From NCBI RefSeq assembly GCF_042453785.1, contig NC_091672.1, forward strand, positions 4,750,001-4,814,000: 64,000 bases of DNA, given 5' to 3'. Below, in pieces: positions 11,736-23,974 of the stretch. How positions within the stretch are numbered: position 1 is the stretch's first letter; each line of letters begins with the position of its first letter. The position numbers and the translations under genes are program-made. Source of the DNA: Malus domestica (Eukaryota > Streptophyta > Magnoliopsida > Rosales > Rosaceae). The notes beneath the pieces were generated by a model, which was given only the letters and a program-made list of their open reading frames with translations, had not been told where the DNA came from and did no database searches.

Positions 11736-13705
11736 GGAGTCACTCATCTTTTTGGAAAGTTGCTATGGATGATTAATGGACTTAAATGGACATAAACAAT
11801 GTGTGGAATTTGGTTGCAGGAACCGCCGATATTAAAGCTATAGATTGTATTGCTACAATGATCTTCATGGCATCAAATGCAAGTTAGTGCCTCTGCTGCT
11901 CAAGCGGTGGATTCTACAAATATAAACCTTTTATGTAAGTTATTAGGGTTAATGAATGGTCATTTAATGTCCATGCACATATTAGGGTTTGATGGTCATG
12001 ATCCTTGATTAAGCCTACAACTAAGTGCACAATTTAACTCGAAACTTCATCAAATGGAAGTTAAAAGAGCATTCTTGAATGGAGGATTAGATGAACATAT
12101 TTTCATGAAACAACCACTTGGATTCATTGAAAGGGGGAAGGAAAATTGGTTATGTAAGCTTAACAAGTCAATTTATAGACTGCAACAGGCTTCAAGACAA
12201 TCGTACAAGAAGTCTGATCAAGTTGTGACTGATTTTGGATTCATTGAGAATAAGATGGACAATTGCATTTACAAAAAGGGTAAAGTCTCATTTCATTTTC
12301 ATGGTACTTTATGTGGATGATACATTACTTGCTAGCACAAATGTTCAAATGCTTACAGAAACCGAAAGTCATGTTATCAATTAGTTTTGACATGAAAGAC
12401 TTGGGAGTGGCTCACTATGTATTAGGGACTGTGATTCGAAGAAAGAGACACCAAAGAGTTCTTGGTCTAGCATAAAATAATTATATCAGTAGAATGTTAA
12501 AGAGGTTTAATATAAAGAATGGTAGTGTTGGAGATGTTTCAATTAGAAAAGAAGATAAACTCTCTACCAAACAATGTCCCATAACTGAATTTGAAGTGCA
12601 ACAAATGAGAGACAACCTTATGCTTCCTTGGTTGACAGTGTAAGGTATACTCAGGTATGCACTAGGCCTGACTTAAAATTTTCACTTAGTGTTTTGGGAA
12701 GGTTTCAATCGAATCAAGGGTTATCTCACTGAAATGTTGGAAAGAAAGTATTAGGTATTTAAAGAAGACACAATCTCATGTATTGTGCTACCACTATGTT
12801 GGTAATCTAGGGTTGACATGTTACACTGATGATGATCTTAGATGATGTATTGATGATAGAATGTCAACTAGTGCTTAAATTTTTATGCTAGCTAGAGTGC
12901 AGTTTCATGGATAAGCAAGAATTAACAAACAAAGGCAGTGTCAACTATGGAGTATGAGTATATTAGATGTTTTGAAGCAACAAGACAAGTAAAAGTAGTA
13001 AGAAGCGTTGAAAGACTAGTGAAGATTTTTTTTGTGATAACACATCTGCAGTGTTCTTTGCTAAGAACAATGAGAGGTCGAAGCATCAAGGTTGATGGAC
13101 ATTAAGTATTTAAAGGTGCAAGATAAAATGAAGGAAAGTATCATAGATAATGAGCGCATCAGCACTCATGATATGATAGCCGATCCTTTTACATGAGCCT
13201 TTTACACGAGTTTTAATAAACATGTTACAAGAATGGGTTTACATGATTCATTTGATTATGTTTGAATGTGGGAGTGAGGCAATCATGATCAATGTCTTAC
13301 TGTTATTTTGATGTCTTATGAATTACTGAATTGATCCAATAATCATTCATTATGAAGGGTACAACATCGAAATATGTAAATTATGTATGTTAATCTTTGC
13401 AAAATTAACATGTTAAGATACTTATATGTTAAAGTGTTTTAGGACCAAAGAAATGTGGGAGTACTGGTAGTATACTATAATGATCCCAAAATAATGATCC
13501 CTCGAGGATAATACTTATATTTTGATATGATTAGTTAGTGATTCTAGAGGACTGATGCAATTATTGATGTCAAGGTCTCTAAAGTTCAACTGACGTATCA
13601 ACTTGATAAGCTATCAAGAGTCATTTTGATATATAACTTAGTGATCACATTTACTTATGTTATTGTAATGAAGATTAAATGTTTGATGTCACTCATGTGG
13701 GAGAA

Positions 13706-14191
13706 TCTAAGAAATTTTTAGGTGATTATTATCAAACATCAATAGGATGCAATAATATAAGTATAATGAGTTGTATTTAAGTTGGACTCGATTAAGGTTT
13801 TGTAACCGGATTAAAACCATCTTGGAGGGAAACTTAATTACTACAATTAAGTTTGAAATAGAGCAGTTATAATTTGAGCAATAACTGTTAACAACCACTT
13901 CCTTAATGGGTGGAAGCAGTTGCAATGCATAAACACTGATGCTTGGTCCCTTTTCTCGGTAACACATGGTTCTCCAATATGTGTTGGCTTGTCCCATTGA
14001 AAGTCTGGAAACCTTATAGTAGTTTCAAGAGAAGAGAAGGCTAACATCTTATTACAACACCATGTCTTCAAGTGCAGGTTAGTCTAAAGTCTACTATATA
14101 AATGATATTAAGGTTCATGTTCTTCATGCATTGTCATTAATGATAAACGTAGTCTAGGATTTGGTTGATTCGATTTCTGGAATGGCTTACA
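13706..14191 (+). repeat. 3' LTR of the Copia element
   Basis: It matches 9334-9819 along its whole length with the same 486-bp size, and is followed directly by the second TGTTT target copy. Confidence 0.92.
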
Positions 14192-15822
14192 TGTTTAACC
14201 CAACAAGCTCTCATGTGTCATTGATTATTAGATTGACTACCGTCTGCAAGTTTCCTCCAATGGCAAATGAGAGTTTGAAGGGTGCAATCTCTAAACTGCT
14301 GGGTAGATACAAATGCCTCAACATTTTCATGTTTGAAAAAATATTCCACATTCTCATCGATGTCTCACCATGAAGATCCAAAGTTTCCAAGCATACCAAA
14401 TTAGCGAAAGATGACGACAACTTGGAAAAATGAGTACCCTTTAAACTCAAAAACTGCAAGTGCATTAGCTCACCAACATTGCTTGTCACTTTGAGTTTTT
14501 GACACATGTATTCTAGCTTTTACACCCTTAGCATTTTTAACTTCTTGGCCAATGACGAAAACAATGTTCTATTGACATCACAGTAACGTTTGCATTTACG
14601 GACACGGTCACGGTCGTGAAAGTAAAACAACGACCTAACATGCTTTTCACTTTTGGTAGAAGCATACATATAGTTTGCCTCGTCCCAATAAATGGTGAGT
14701 CTTCGAACTTTGCCCCCTGTTGCTGGCTTGGTATATGTGTCTCTAGAAAAATTGGAAGTATGCATGAAGTTAACCTCTGTCGCTTTTAATATGCACATGT
14801 CTCGCATTAGATCATGCAAATGACAAGTCTTGACCTTCATGCCAAAGGAATCCATCTGACCGACTTGAACCAAACACAAGCATTCCAACTAAATCAAGCA
14901 CTCGTATGCGACGTCTTCCACCGTTTTACCCGCAGACACCTTCAGCAATCCATAACTGAGTCAATGGTTCCTCCAATATTTCACAATGCTCGGGGAAAAG
15001 AGGCCAAATACAGAAAGTAAGGCTTTAAATGGTGTGGTAAGCTGTCATAACTCAGCCCCATGACCCATGAGACACCCGCATAGTGATGGTCGCCCTTGTA
15101 AGCTCGTTCTTCATACATGCCTCTCCCAACAAATACATCAACGTGCTTGTTCACAATAGTCCACTCCTCAAATGAGATTTTTTTTAGATAGGAGCCCTGC
15201 AAGCATGGTAATGGCTAAGGGCAAAACCTCACATTGCGCAAGTATCTGCTTCCCTAGTTTTTGCTTCATCGAATTGAGATTGGACTTTGAAAATATTACA
15301 AACTATGTTAACCATAACTCTTAGTCCTAAGACATTATATGTTGGCAGTGCACTTTGCTTTATTCATTTTGACACTAGAATTCAAAAAACAAAAAAATAA
15401 AACAAAATGATACATAAGCTTTATAGTCTAGTAACCTATCTCTCTTTCAATCAATAAAACCCGTCACTAAGAAACGCATCTACATCGATTTCAGTTTGAA
15501 GCCCTCATTCATGAGTAACACAATAAATATATAGTTGATGAAATAGAAGAAGGGGAAAATTGTAAAGATTTTATAACAACATGGTGTGTGCTATTATTGC
15601 AAAACTTTTACACACAAGAGTATCTAGTCTCTCTAGGTATAAGACTGTATTCTAAGTTTATCCATAACCTGGTTCAACAAAGCATTTATAACATTGGCTT
15701 AAATGCAATATGAGGAATCGTTTAGCGTAATTTTTCAAACACAAAAAATAATGGGTTGGCAAACCCCTCATACTGCAACAAATAAGAGAACATGGTAAAT
15801 TTTACAAAGCATCAGACCATAC

Positions 15823-16809
15823 TAAGGCTGGGTTCGGTTGGCAAATCGTGCCAAATTCCTTATGCCACATACCAACCACATATACATAATTACCGAAAAT
15901 CAGTTACCGTTAGTCAATCGTCTTCTTGCGGTTACCAAAAATTGATTCAGCCAAAATTATTGGTTGGTTCGGTTGGTAAATGGCATAACCGATGGTTTGC
16001 AAATAAGCTACAAAAACAACAGCTCAAGACCATGCACCAACCCGTAAACAACAAACCAGAAAAGAGAAAAAGAAGTTGTTGCTGCAATTTTTCAATTGAT
16101 GATAAGCCAACACAATCATGACTTAATAAGCCAACAACAATGTCAACAAACATAATCCAAATAGTTATAAGTTCACATACTCAAAAGTCTAACTAATATA
16201 ATTGTCTAAGTTCAATTGTAGCAACTAATGCATAAACAAAAAAAATTCAAAACTCAAAAGTATGGTTTTGGTTATAAGATCCCCTTATTATAATCCCAAA
16301 ACAAATAACTTGTTGTCTTGATAATGCAACATCACTAAAGTAGCATCAACCAATGCATGTGAAATGTTCCATGAATCAATTCTTTGAAGCACTTGGAATT
16401 GATGTTCCTGCTTGAGATGTAGAACCATAAACTATTTCAATTCAAATGTTACAAAAAGAAAAGTATGATTAAAATAAGAAGTAATATTGAATAATAAATT
16501 AAAAATATCAATAAATATTGGATTGAAGTACTATAATTAGAATTAGAAAAAATATAGCAATACTTACATTTTTCCAGTTCTTCACATGTCAAGCATGTAA
16601 AAAATACTAAAAATATCGAAATATAATATATATTGGTAGGTATGGCATACTGCCGGTATATAAAATCCAAAACCAAAGCCATACCATTAATTGTTGGTTC
16701 GGTATAATGCCAACCAATTATGAAAAAATGCCAAAACTATATCATACCATTATGAACCAACATGTATGGTTCGGTCAGTAAATCGGTTTATCATAAAATT
16801 TCCCCCCCT
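15823..16809. mobile_element. 987-bp insertion with 9-bp target duplication
   Basis: AGACCATAC occurs at 15814-15822 and again at 16810-16818, exactly bounding this block inside the CNL pseudogene. A 9-bp duplication is typical of Mutator-like elements. No clear terminal inverted repeat is visible. The interior repeats GGTTCGGT-like words on both strands near each end and is otherwise AT-rich with no coding domain. A non-TIR MULE derivative is the best guess. Confidence 0.65.
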
Positions 16810-18384
16810 AGACCATACATGTCACTTTTATCTACTCTTTATCAAGAAAAATCCATTGCCAAAATGGAATGTGGGAATGTTTATTGATAAGGTTAAATTG
16901 ATTCTAGACCCAAAAACAACCTTACTTATAAGAAAACTAAGCATATTCCACAAACAAAAACCAAAATAATGATAAAACCAGAAAGCACAGTAGAGCTGAG
17001 TGAGGAATTACTTGTACACTCCGTTACTATCCTCTAAAAAAAACTCCTAGCTTTCATCTTCACTTAACAGACGAGATTTGTGATTCAAACCATTTATGTC
17101 AACATAGGGAGCCACTTCTGAGCAACAAGTGGTGAGTAGTGTTTGGCTTTTTATTTTTGCACTTACTGGAAATCTAGATTTCAAAGACTTCTATGCATCA
17201 CAACTCCATACGTCATCAAGCAACACCAAGCATTTCCTTTATAGTTGGATGGTGCAAAGCTTCCAAACTATTTCAGCATTTGTTATTTTCAAAATGTCTT
17301 GTTTTAGCTCATTAGTCCCAGAAGTGAGCCCAATCAGAACATCTTCCCAAACTTTCCTACTTTGACAATGTTGAGTTACACACACCCAAGCAAACCTATC
17401 AAAGTAGCCTCTAACCTTAGCATGATAATAAACACGTTTTGCAAGAGTGGTATTGCCAGACCGTCCCATGCCATAAATGGATACAACTCAGTTGAGTTTT
17501 TCTTTTTTCACCAAATACTCAACCAATGTCTCTTCATCTTTCCCTAATCCAACAAATCCATGTTCAATGACGTGAGGATAAGTTTGCCTCATTTCTGGAG
17601 CCAAGTTGCACCTTTGTACTCCATGCCATTTACTTCCTTTATGCTATAATTTTGCAGGTGCAACCTCATTGCAGAAAGGTCTTCCGTAATCTTCACAGAG
17701 TGCTGCATACATTTTCCCCTCTTAGCGGCAACTTCCATTGCAAAACTTGCAATGACGTCCTCCAAATCATAAGCCATATCTCTTACCTTTGCAACCTAAA
17801 TCTGTACTGATTCGTGCTTTTCTTGTCTTGCATCTGCGTCTTTCAAGAATGCCTTTATAAATAATAGTTTAGTTTTTGCAACTTGAACTTGATGGCTGAC
17901 ATCACTCAAGAACTTCACTTCCCTAAGCATGGGGCCTTTGAGTACTTCGACGACCCTTAAAACGACTACCTCTACCATATTTCTGATCTTCTTGCCAAAA
18001 GAAGGGGAAAACAGACAAAACAAATAAAATCCTTGGGTTAGAAACTGAGAAAGACTAAAATAAAACACACCACAAAAAACAACTTATTCAAGAATTGTAC
18101 TTGTTGAACTCTAAATCAACTCAACTACACTGAGTCTAAAACCAGAGGGAGTCCAACAACGAAGAAGAGAAAGCATATCAAATCGTCATTGTGCACACAT
18201 AACCAGTGGCAAAGCCAGAAATTTAAGACAATGGGGTCAAAAAATAGCTTTCACAAATCGATCATACTTTCATTTATAATTGTCCACAACATGTTCTCAT
18301 ATTTTGAAAACATCGTATTACAACATCATTATTAATAGAATCATATACCTCTTTCTCAAAGTCCACAACCAAACTATCATTCAA

Positions 18385-20627
18385 CTATTGATCACTCATC
18401 CTATTACAATGTGGATTCTTCACAATTTTCATCACCGAAAAAGCTCTTTCAATTGAAACAGTCACAACAGGTAAAATTAATGTCAATTTCACTAGCAAGT
18501 ACACCAAGGGATACTGTCCATCTCTATTGGTCTCCACCAACTTTTGTGAAGGGCTATTAATTGCTTTCTTCATTATGCAAATGCATATCAAAAGTATAAT
18601 TCTTTAGTTCATCTGCAAGAAGTGTGAGCTCCATATCAGAAAAATCTTTTGGATAAAATTGAGCAAGTTGAGCTAACTTTTCAATGTCAAAAATTGAGAA
18701 TGAGTCATCTGGGCTTAAGCATGCAACACAAAGAAGCAACTATGTACTTGTCTCATAAAAATGACCGTTCAACTCTTAAAGTTGCTTATCAATAACATCA
18801 ATAAAGAGATCAACACAGTAGTGATGAAGGTTTGTCAAATTTTGAACTCTACGTCGTGACCTCCCTCGAGTTACAAAGATATCATTCCTATCAGAAATAT
18901 CAATATCATGCTTGCCACAAAAACAATAAACTTTATCAAGCCAAGTATCCCATCCATTATCCATCATTACTTGTAGTTGTTGCTTACATGCTTTGACTAA
19001 GGTCATAGCACTCATTATATTGAGATCTTCATTTTGCAATGCATGTGACAACATATTTGTGATTCCAAATATTTCTTTCATAAAAAAAGACTAGAGACAA
19101 AATCAAAAGATTCAACAAAACATCTGCTTCACCTCTTTGATCAAGACTTACATCATCATCTACAATCATCTCAAGCATCTCAATTACAGAATAAAACATA
19201 TTAATCAAGCTTACCAAGGTACCATAGTGTGAGCCCCAACGTGTATCACTTGCACGTTTAAGACTAGTTTCTTGGTTTAAGCCTTGCCCACTTGGAAGCT
19301 CATAATTTTGAATAGCTTCCATAACTTTGGCTTGTTGTCGTTCTCTAACCATGTTTCGACGTTTACATGATGCTCCGATAATAGTAACAACATTATTAAC
19401 CAAGTACAAAAAAAAAACCAATTTGAATATGATTTTTCGCCACGGCTACAAGAGCAAGTTGAAGTTGATGTGCAAAGCAATGAATATAAAATGCACTTTC
19501 ATTTTCTTTCAAAATAAGTGTCTTAAGGCCATTAAACTCACCTTGCATATTGCTAGCCCCATCATTGTACACACAATCTAGATATGCTTAATCCGTTTAT
19601 AAAGAAGAACTGATCAATTGCCTCTTTAAGTGAAAAAAACAGTGGTATTAGGAACATACTTTATGCCCACAAATCTTTCAACTACTTGTCCGTTGGTATT
19701 CACATAGCGAAGTACAACTACCAATTGCTCCTTGACTGATATATCACGCGATTCATCAACCAAAACAGAAAAGAAAGCATCATCACCAATATCAAACATG
19801 ATAGCATTGGTGGTTTCACATGTTCCTGCATACACAAGATCTTTTTGAATATCATGTGATGTTAACTTGAGATTTTTAGGAGCTTTTTTAAACACCACAT
19901 CTTTAATACCCTCATTATGTTATGCAAGAAACTTCAAAAGCTCAAGAAAATTACCCTTATTGCTTGAATCTTCACTTTCATCATGACCGCAAAAAGCAAG
20001 ACCTTGTCGCAATAAAAAGCGAATGCAATCAAGTGATGCATTCAAATGAGTGCGATAATCAATATGTGTTTGATCCGACTGCTTGTGGACAATTGTTTGA
20101 ATCTGTTGATTCTGATTCATTAAAGCTTCACAATGAAGTAAAGCTTGGTTGTGAGCACTATTAGGACCTCTAACATGAACTCGAAGTCGACATTTTTTCT
20201 TTCAATTATGAAAACCTTTGCTAGTAAAATTGTCATTACCTGCATGGTCTGGAATCTCTAGCTTGAAGAGATAACAACTTCGACAAAAAACAGCATTTTT
20301 GGATATGTTATACTCCAACTAAGTAAGATCGGACCATTTCAGATTGAAATGGCATTGTACTCCTACAAATGACGTATATGGAAATTGATGGGTTCGAGGT
20401 TGAACCAATTCCCTTTGTAAATAAGCTCTACGGACCTGATCTCTAATATTTGGATCATATTTTGATATTTGGAATCGAAGCCCAGGATCTCCTGGAAGAT
20501 TTGCTAGTATACTTTCTATGTTATTTTCATTTGAACTTTCAGGAATATCCGTTGTAGAGGGTGAGAGGTTATCTTTAGTTGATTTTCTCTTAAAATACCT
20601 TTTCATAATTGTTTTAAATAATACCAA
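18385..20627 (-). pseudogene. hAT transposase (ZnF-TTF / DUF4371 / hAT-C), broken
   Basis: Transposase pieces in order from the N terminus: MVLFKTIMKRYFKRKSTKDN and the TTF-type zinc-finger region (RDQVRRAYLQRELVQPRTHQ) at 20319-20627; the DUF4371/RNase H-like region with catalytic-type VDESRDISVKEQ at 19626-19898; ASDTRWGSHYGTL at 19029-19421; and the hAT-C dimerisation motif VSIERAFSVMKIVKNP at 18385-18591. Several frameshifts and stops separate the pieces, so no active product is expected. The family resembles plant 'zinc finger MYM-type protein 1-like' transposases. Confidence 0.9.
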
Positions 20628-21127
20628 AGAGAATCAACAATATAATATAAATTTAATCAAATTAACAACAATTGAGAAGCAGAGTTCATAGATCAATACA
20701 AACCCCACAAACCTTAAGATAAACCCCATTTAACTTTCACATAGCAATAGAAACCCCACAATTTTTTTTTTGCCGGCACCCAGGGTCCCAAACCTCATTC
20801 CCCAAATCTTTTTGTCCACAAACCTTAAGATAAACCCCACAATTTTTTTTGCCGACACCCAGGGTCCCAGACTTCCTTCCCCAATTCTTTTTGTCGACAC
20901 TATCCCTCCAATCCTCATCCTTTCACTGTTAGATTATACCCACGAATTCAAACCCATAAACATGTCTCACAGAGTCATAGTCATTGCAAACCTCATCCTT
21001 CACTCTTCCCAATTGTCCCTCCCCTTTCCCGTTTGTTTTGTTTCTCTTTTGGGTTCAGTTATAAATCCATTCAATTATGCAATTCATATTTCATTTTACA
21101 TGTGATTGAATTTGTCTTATTCCTTTA

Positions 21128-21472
21128 CACTATGTTTGGATGAAGAAATTGATTACTAAGGAATTTTAAAATGATGGAATTTTATTCTATAGAATTTGTG
21201 AATTTTCTTGTTTGGCTAACCTAAAAGAACAATGGAATTGAATACGGAATTTGTTGTTTTTAAACTCTCAATCATAGAAATTGGAAAATGACACCTATTT
21301 ACATGGAATTTAAACTTGGGAATTGGAGGTCCCAAATTCCAAGGTTTTTTTCATTCGGAAATTCTAAATTTCTATGTTTATGAATCCAAACAAGGGAATT
21401 GGTGCATGTCAATTTATAAATTATGTCTTTAATCCAAATTCCAAGTTTATTTCCCTCATCCAAACATAGTGT
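21128..21472. mobile_element. 345-bp MITE nested in hAT copy 1
   Basis: Terminal inverted repeats CACTATGTTTGGATGA and TCATCCAAACATAGTG bound the block, with TTTA on both sides (21124-21127 and 21473-21476). hAT copies 2 and 3 have the uninterrupted empty site (near 28817 and 34784). The short AT-rich non-coding body fits a MITE. Superfamily is uncertain: the duplication reads as 4 bp, close to but not exactly the 3-bp TTA of PIF/Harbinger. Confidence 0.88.
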
Positions 21473-21995
21473 TTATTTTCCATTTGATTGCCTTATCTTT
21501 TTCCTGCTACAACTTCATCGTATGTTAAAATCTTATATTGTTATCATTCATTTTGGTTTAGAATTACAATACAGGAATTAACATGAGTGAATTAATTCAA
21601 TTTTTCTTATGATGGTTTCAAATTTCCCACCCCTCTTTCACTCAGATTCTCCCCTCCCCAAATTTAAAAACCCAAACATATAAATAATGAAATTTCAGAC
21701 AAGAGAAGCTTACCAGAGGAAGGATGCCGAGCCAGAAGAACGCAAGCTGAAGAACAAGAGAGATCGCTGGGTTCTGGTGTGGATTGGGTTCTGGAAAAAG
21801 TCACTTTTCTAATTGCGTGAGAAATGGGTTCTGGGAAAAGTCACTTTTCTGATAGCGTGAGAAAGGAAGAGGGCAGGACTGGCAACTTGAAAAGTTTATT
21901 AAAGGGGTAAAATATTTTTTAAAGGGATAAGTTATAAATCTATTGGGCTCAACGGAGCCCAATGCCCCCACATTGGCTTTGCTAGTGCACATAAC

Positions 21996-23224
21996 AAGTT
22001 ACAAAACTGAAGATCTAACTAGAAACGAAGAGCAATTTCAAACCATTAGCAGACCCAAAACTTCAAGGGTCAACTTTAGACCTCCCTAGATGATTTTAGG
22101 AACTTGTACAGGAAACAAAAAACAAAGAAAGAAGAAGCATATCACTATGAAACATACCCTAATAATCAGTTAAGAAGGGAGAAAAGATGAAAGTGATAGG
22201 GTTTTTTTTTTTTTTTTTTTGGTTGGAAATCGTGATAGGGTTTAGGTTTAAGCCAAAACCCCAGACAAAATGTCAAAACAAAAACCACAATCAGTTAAGT
22301 TCCAGGGAAACATTATCCATATACCAGTCAAGTACAGATCATTTTATGAAATTGGAGCAAAAGGGACCAACGTATTGGGCTTCCCATAGTTCTTTCAAAC
22401 TAATCACTTTCAGTAAGAAAAAAAAAGACTAAACAACCACGAGTGTACAAACACAAACAATAACAAAAATTTGAACCTGCTATAGAACTGGAATGAGATC
22501 GAAACTTACTAAGTTGTCCGGACACCTCATGTATTTGTTATGAATGCTAAAAACCCTTTAAACTAAAATTCAACCCAAACTGTCTACAGTAACAGGGGCA
22601 TGATCATTGACTGATAAGGAACATATTGAATGTCCAGAAGGGTATACAGCAGCACAGCAGATTTTAGATTATCCTCGGGATAAAAGTTCCATCTATCAAT
22701 TAGTGTACAAACAATACAAGATTAACTGATAATAAAATGGGTTAATGGACCATGCAAAGGTAATGTGCATTGAAGTAAAGCTTATGCAAACGGTTTGACA
22801 TCTCTGATAAAGATTTAATTATTCTTTTCTCATACATAGGATAGGGATTTAGTACAAACAATGCCAAAAGAAGAAAGAAAAAACATGCATCTTTGTATGG
22901 GTGTGTGTCTATACTATATAGATTGTGTGAATGAAATAAGAACTGAATTTACTTTGAGGCAATACATACCAATTCCCAGGGTGACAGAAGCTGCTGACGC
23001 AAGATTGAGAACAAAAGATAAGTTTTATAGTAGTTGATCTAAAAACCATAAACCCTAAACCCTTATTATTTTACGAACCAACTCCTCTTGCTCTATAAAT
23101 AGGACAACCCAGTAAGTGAAGTTGGTCTCCTTGAGCAAACGGCTTAAGATAAGAAAAATAAAATCACCCTTATTCCTAAATATTCAAAAAAAAATAAAAA
23201 TAAAAAAAGAAAACAAGTAAGAAA

Positions 23225-23267
<43 letters not shown>

Positions 23268-23974
23268 CGTCTAAACTTCCTCCAGCAGCAGCAAAGGGCC
23301 GAGAGAGTACCCTCTAAACTTCCTCCAGCAGCAGCAAAGGCCGGCGAGAATGGATGGAATTGTGGGCGAAAAGGAATTTTACAATACAACCTTCATCCTC
23401 ATGAGCTAAAGACAAGAACTTGATAAAGCTACTTCTTACCCCCAACGACAAGTACAAGCCAACGACAACTTAGTACTTCTAAAACTTAGAGAATATTGAG
23501 AATGGGCTCTCAAGGATTCAGGCTGTTCAAATGATTTGAGTATGTGCATGTGGTACAATACTTTAGTGGATTTAGTATTGGGTTCTACCCATGTATTTTG
23601 AGTTCGAAATTCTCCCTACTCTTAAAATATTGTAATACTTTCAAATCTTCCTTCCACCTCTCAATAATAATAAATTATTTGAGTACGTGCATTACTTGGA
23701 GGGAAAAAATTGAGTCAAAAGTCAAATTTGAGCTTTAATGACTTTGGTCATTCAAAATTTTATGTTTTAGGATCTAGACACATCTATGTCCGTAAATTAA
23801 TGACCCAATGAATCTCAAACAAGAAATAATGCAAATAAATGTATATTTGACAAACACACTCCATTTTCTCCTCCTCCTACGCATTTTTGTTTTGTTTTGT
23901 CCGTTATATTTTTCGATCGTATCAATACAAATTAAAGTTGGAGGGAATGTTTTGTTTGTTTTGTTTTGTTTTGT
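21996..23974. other. Spacer between hAT copy 1 and the SUVR pseudogene
   Basis: No gene recognised. It contains a poly-T run (22201-22220) and a GA microsatellite (23230-23264). A near-duplicate of 23265-23575 occurs at about 31860-32100. Short open frames here show no domain. I looked for the missing C-terminal SET motifs of the adjacent pseudogene and did not find them. Confidence 0.5.
23230..23264. repeat. (GA)n microsatellite
   Basis: An uninterrupted AG/GA dinucleotide run of about 35 bp. A shorter related run occurs in the duplicated segment near 31830-31858. Confidence 0.97.

Larger units (their letters stand above)
9334..14191 (+). mobile_element. Ty1/Copia element with both LTRs, inserted in the CNL
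   Basis: Two 486-bp LTRs (9334-9819 and 13706-14191) bound the element. TGTTT at 9329-9333 and again at 14192-14196 is a perfect 5-bp target duplication. A tRNA-Met-type primer-binding site (TGGTATCAGAGCC) lies at 9822-9834, and a purine tract (GTGGGAG) precedes the 3' LTR. Reverse-transcriptase-like sequence is seen at 12054-12320 (MEVKRAFLNGGLDEHIFMKQ), with RNase H-like remnants up to about 13260. The part where gag to integrase would lie instead holds a host sacsin-like segment. The coding region is heavily decayed with many breaks. By eye the LTRs differ at roughly 30 of 486 sites, suggesting an age of a few million years. Confidence 0.93.
8800..17978 (-). pseudogene. CC-NB-LRR (CNL) disease-resistance pseudogene
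   Basis: A reverse-strand CNL gene broken by insertions and coding lesions. From the 5' end: a coiled-coil start at 17978 (MVEVVVLRVVEVLKG, then LLFIKAFLKDADARQ, an Rx-N pattern); MAYDLEDVIASF (17589-17777); a decayed P-loop GRSGNTTLAKRVY with RNBS-A FDRFAWVCVTQ (17239-17469); a GLPLA-like LPLAITMLAGLLSKK (about 15190-15260); RNBS-D GLSYDSLPHHLKPYFLYL (14981-15202); an MHD-type CHLHDLMRDMCILKA (14520-14888); LRRs at 14211-14507; and the LRR end at 8800-9235 (FPHLESLLLY, MPRLRKLYFSGCPNLI). The kinase-2 region was not found. The P-loop lysine is replaced by asparagine. The frame changes several times between blocks. A Copia element splits the LRR, and a 987-bp insertion lies in the NB part. Family members are cytoplasmic immune receptors. 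Confidence 0.88.
18204..21987 (-). mobile_element. hAT transposon, copy 1
   Basis: A 3784-bp element flanked by a perfect 8-bp target duplication CACATAAC (18196-18203 and 21988-21995), the hAT hallmark. Its ends are related inverted repeats: CAGTGGCAAAGCCA on the left and, read inward, CACTAGCAAAGCCAATG on the right. It encodes a decayed reverse-strand transposase and lies about 225 bp upstream of the CNL start. A 345-bp MITE is nested at 21128-21472. Sibling copies are at 28302-31762 and 32153-35298. Confidence 0.95.

Noticed and set aside
16449-16682. A hydrophobic reverse-strand frame that looks like a small membrane protein.
   Set aside because: It is AT-rich translation of the non-coding 987-bp insertion.
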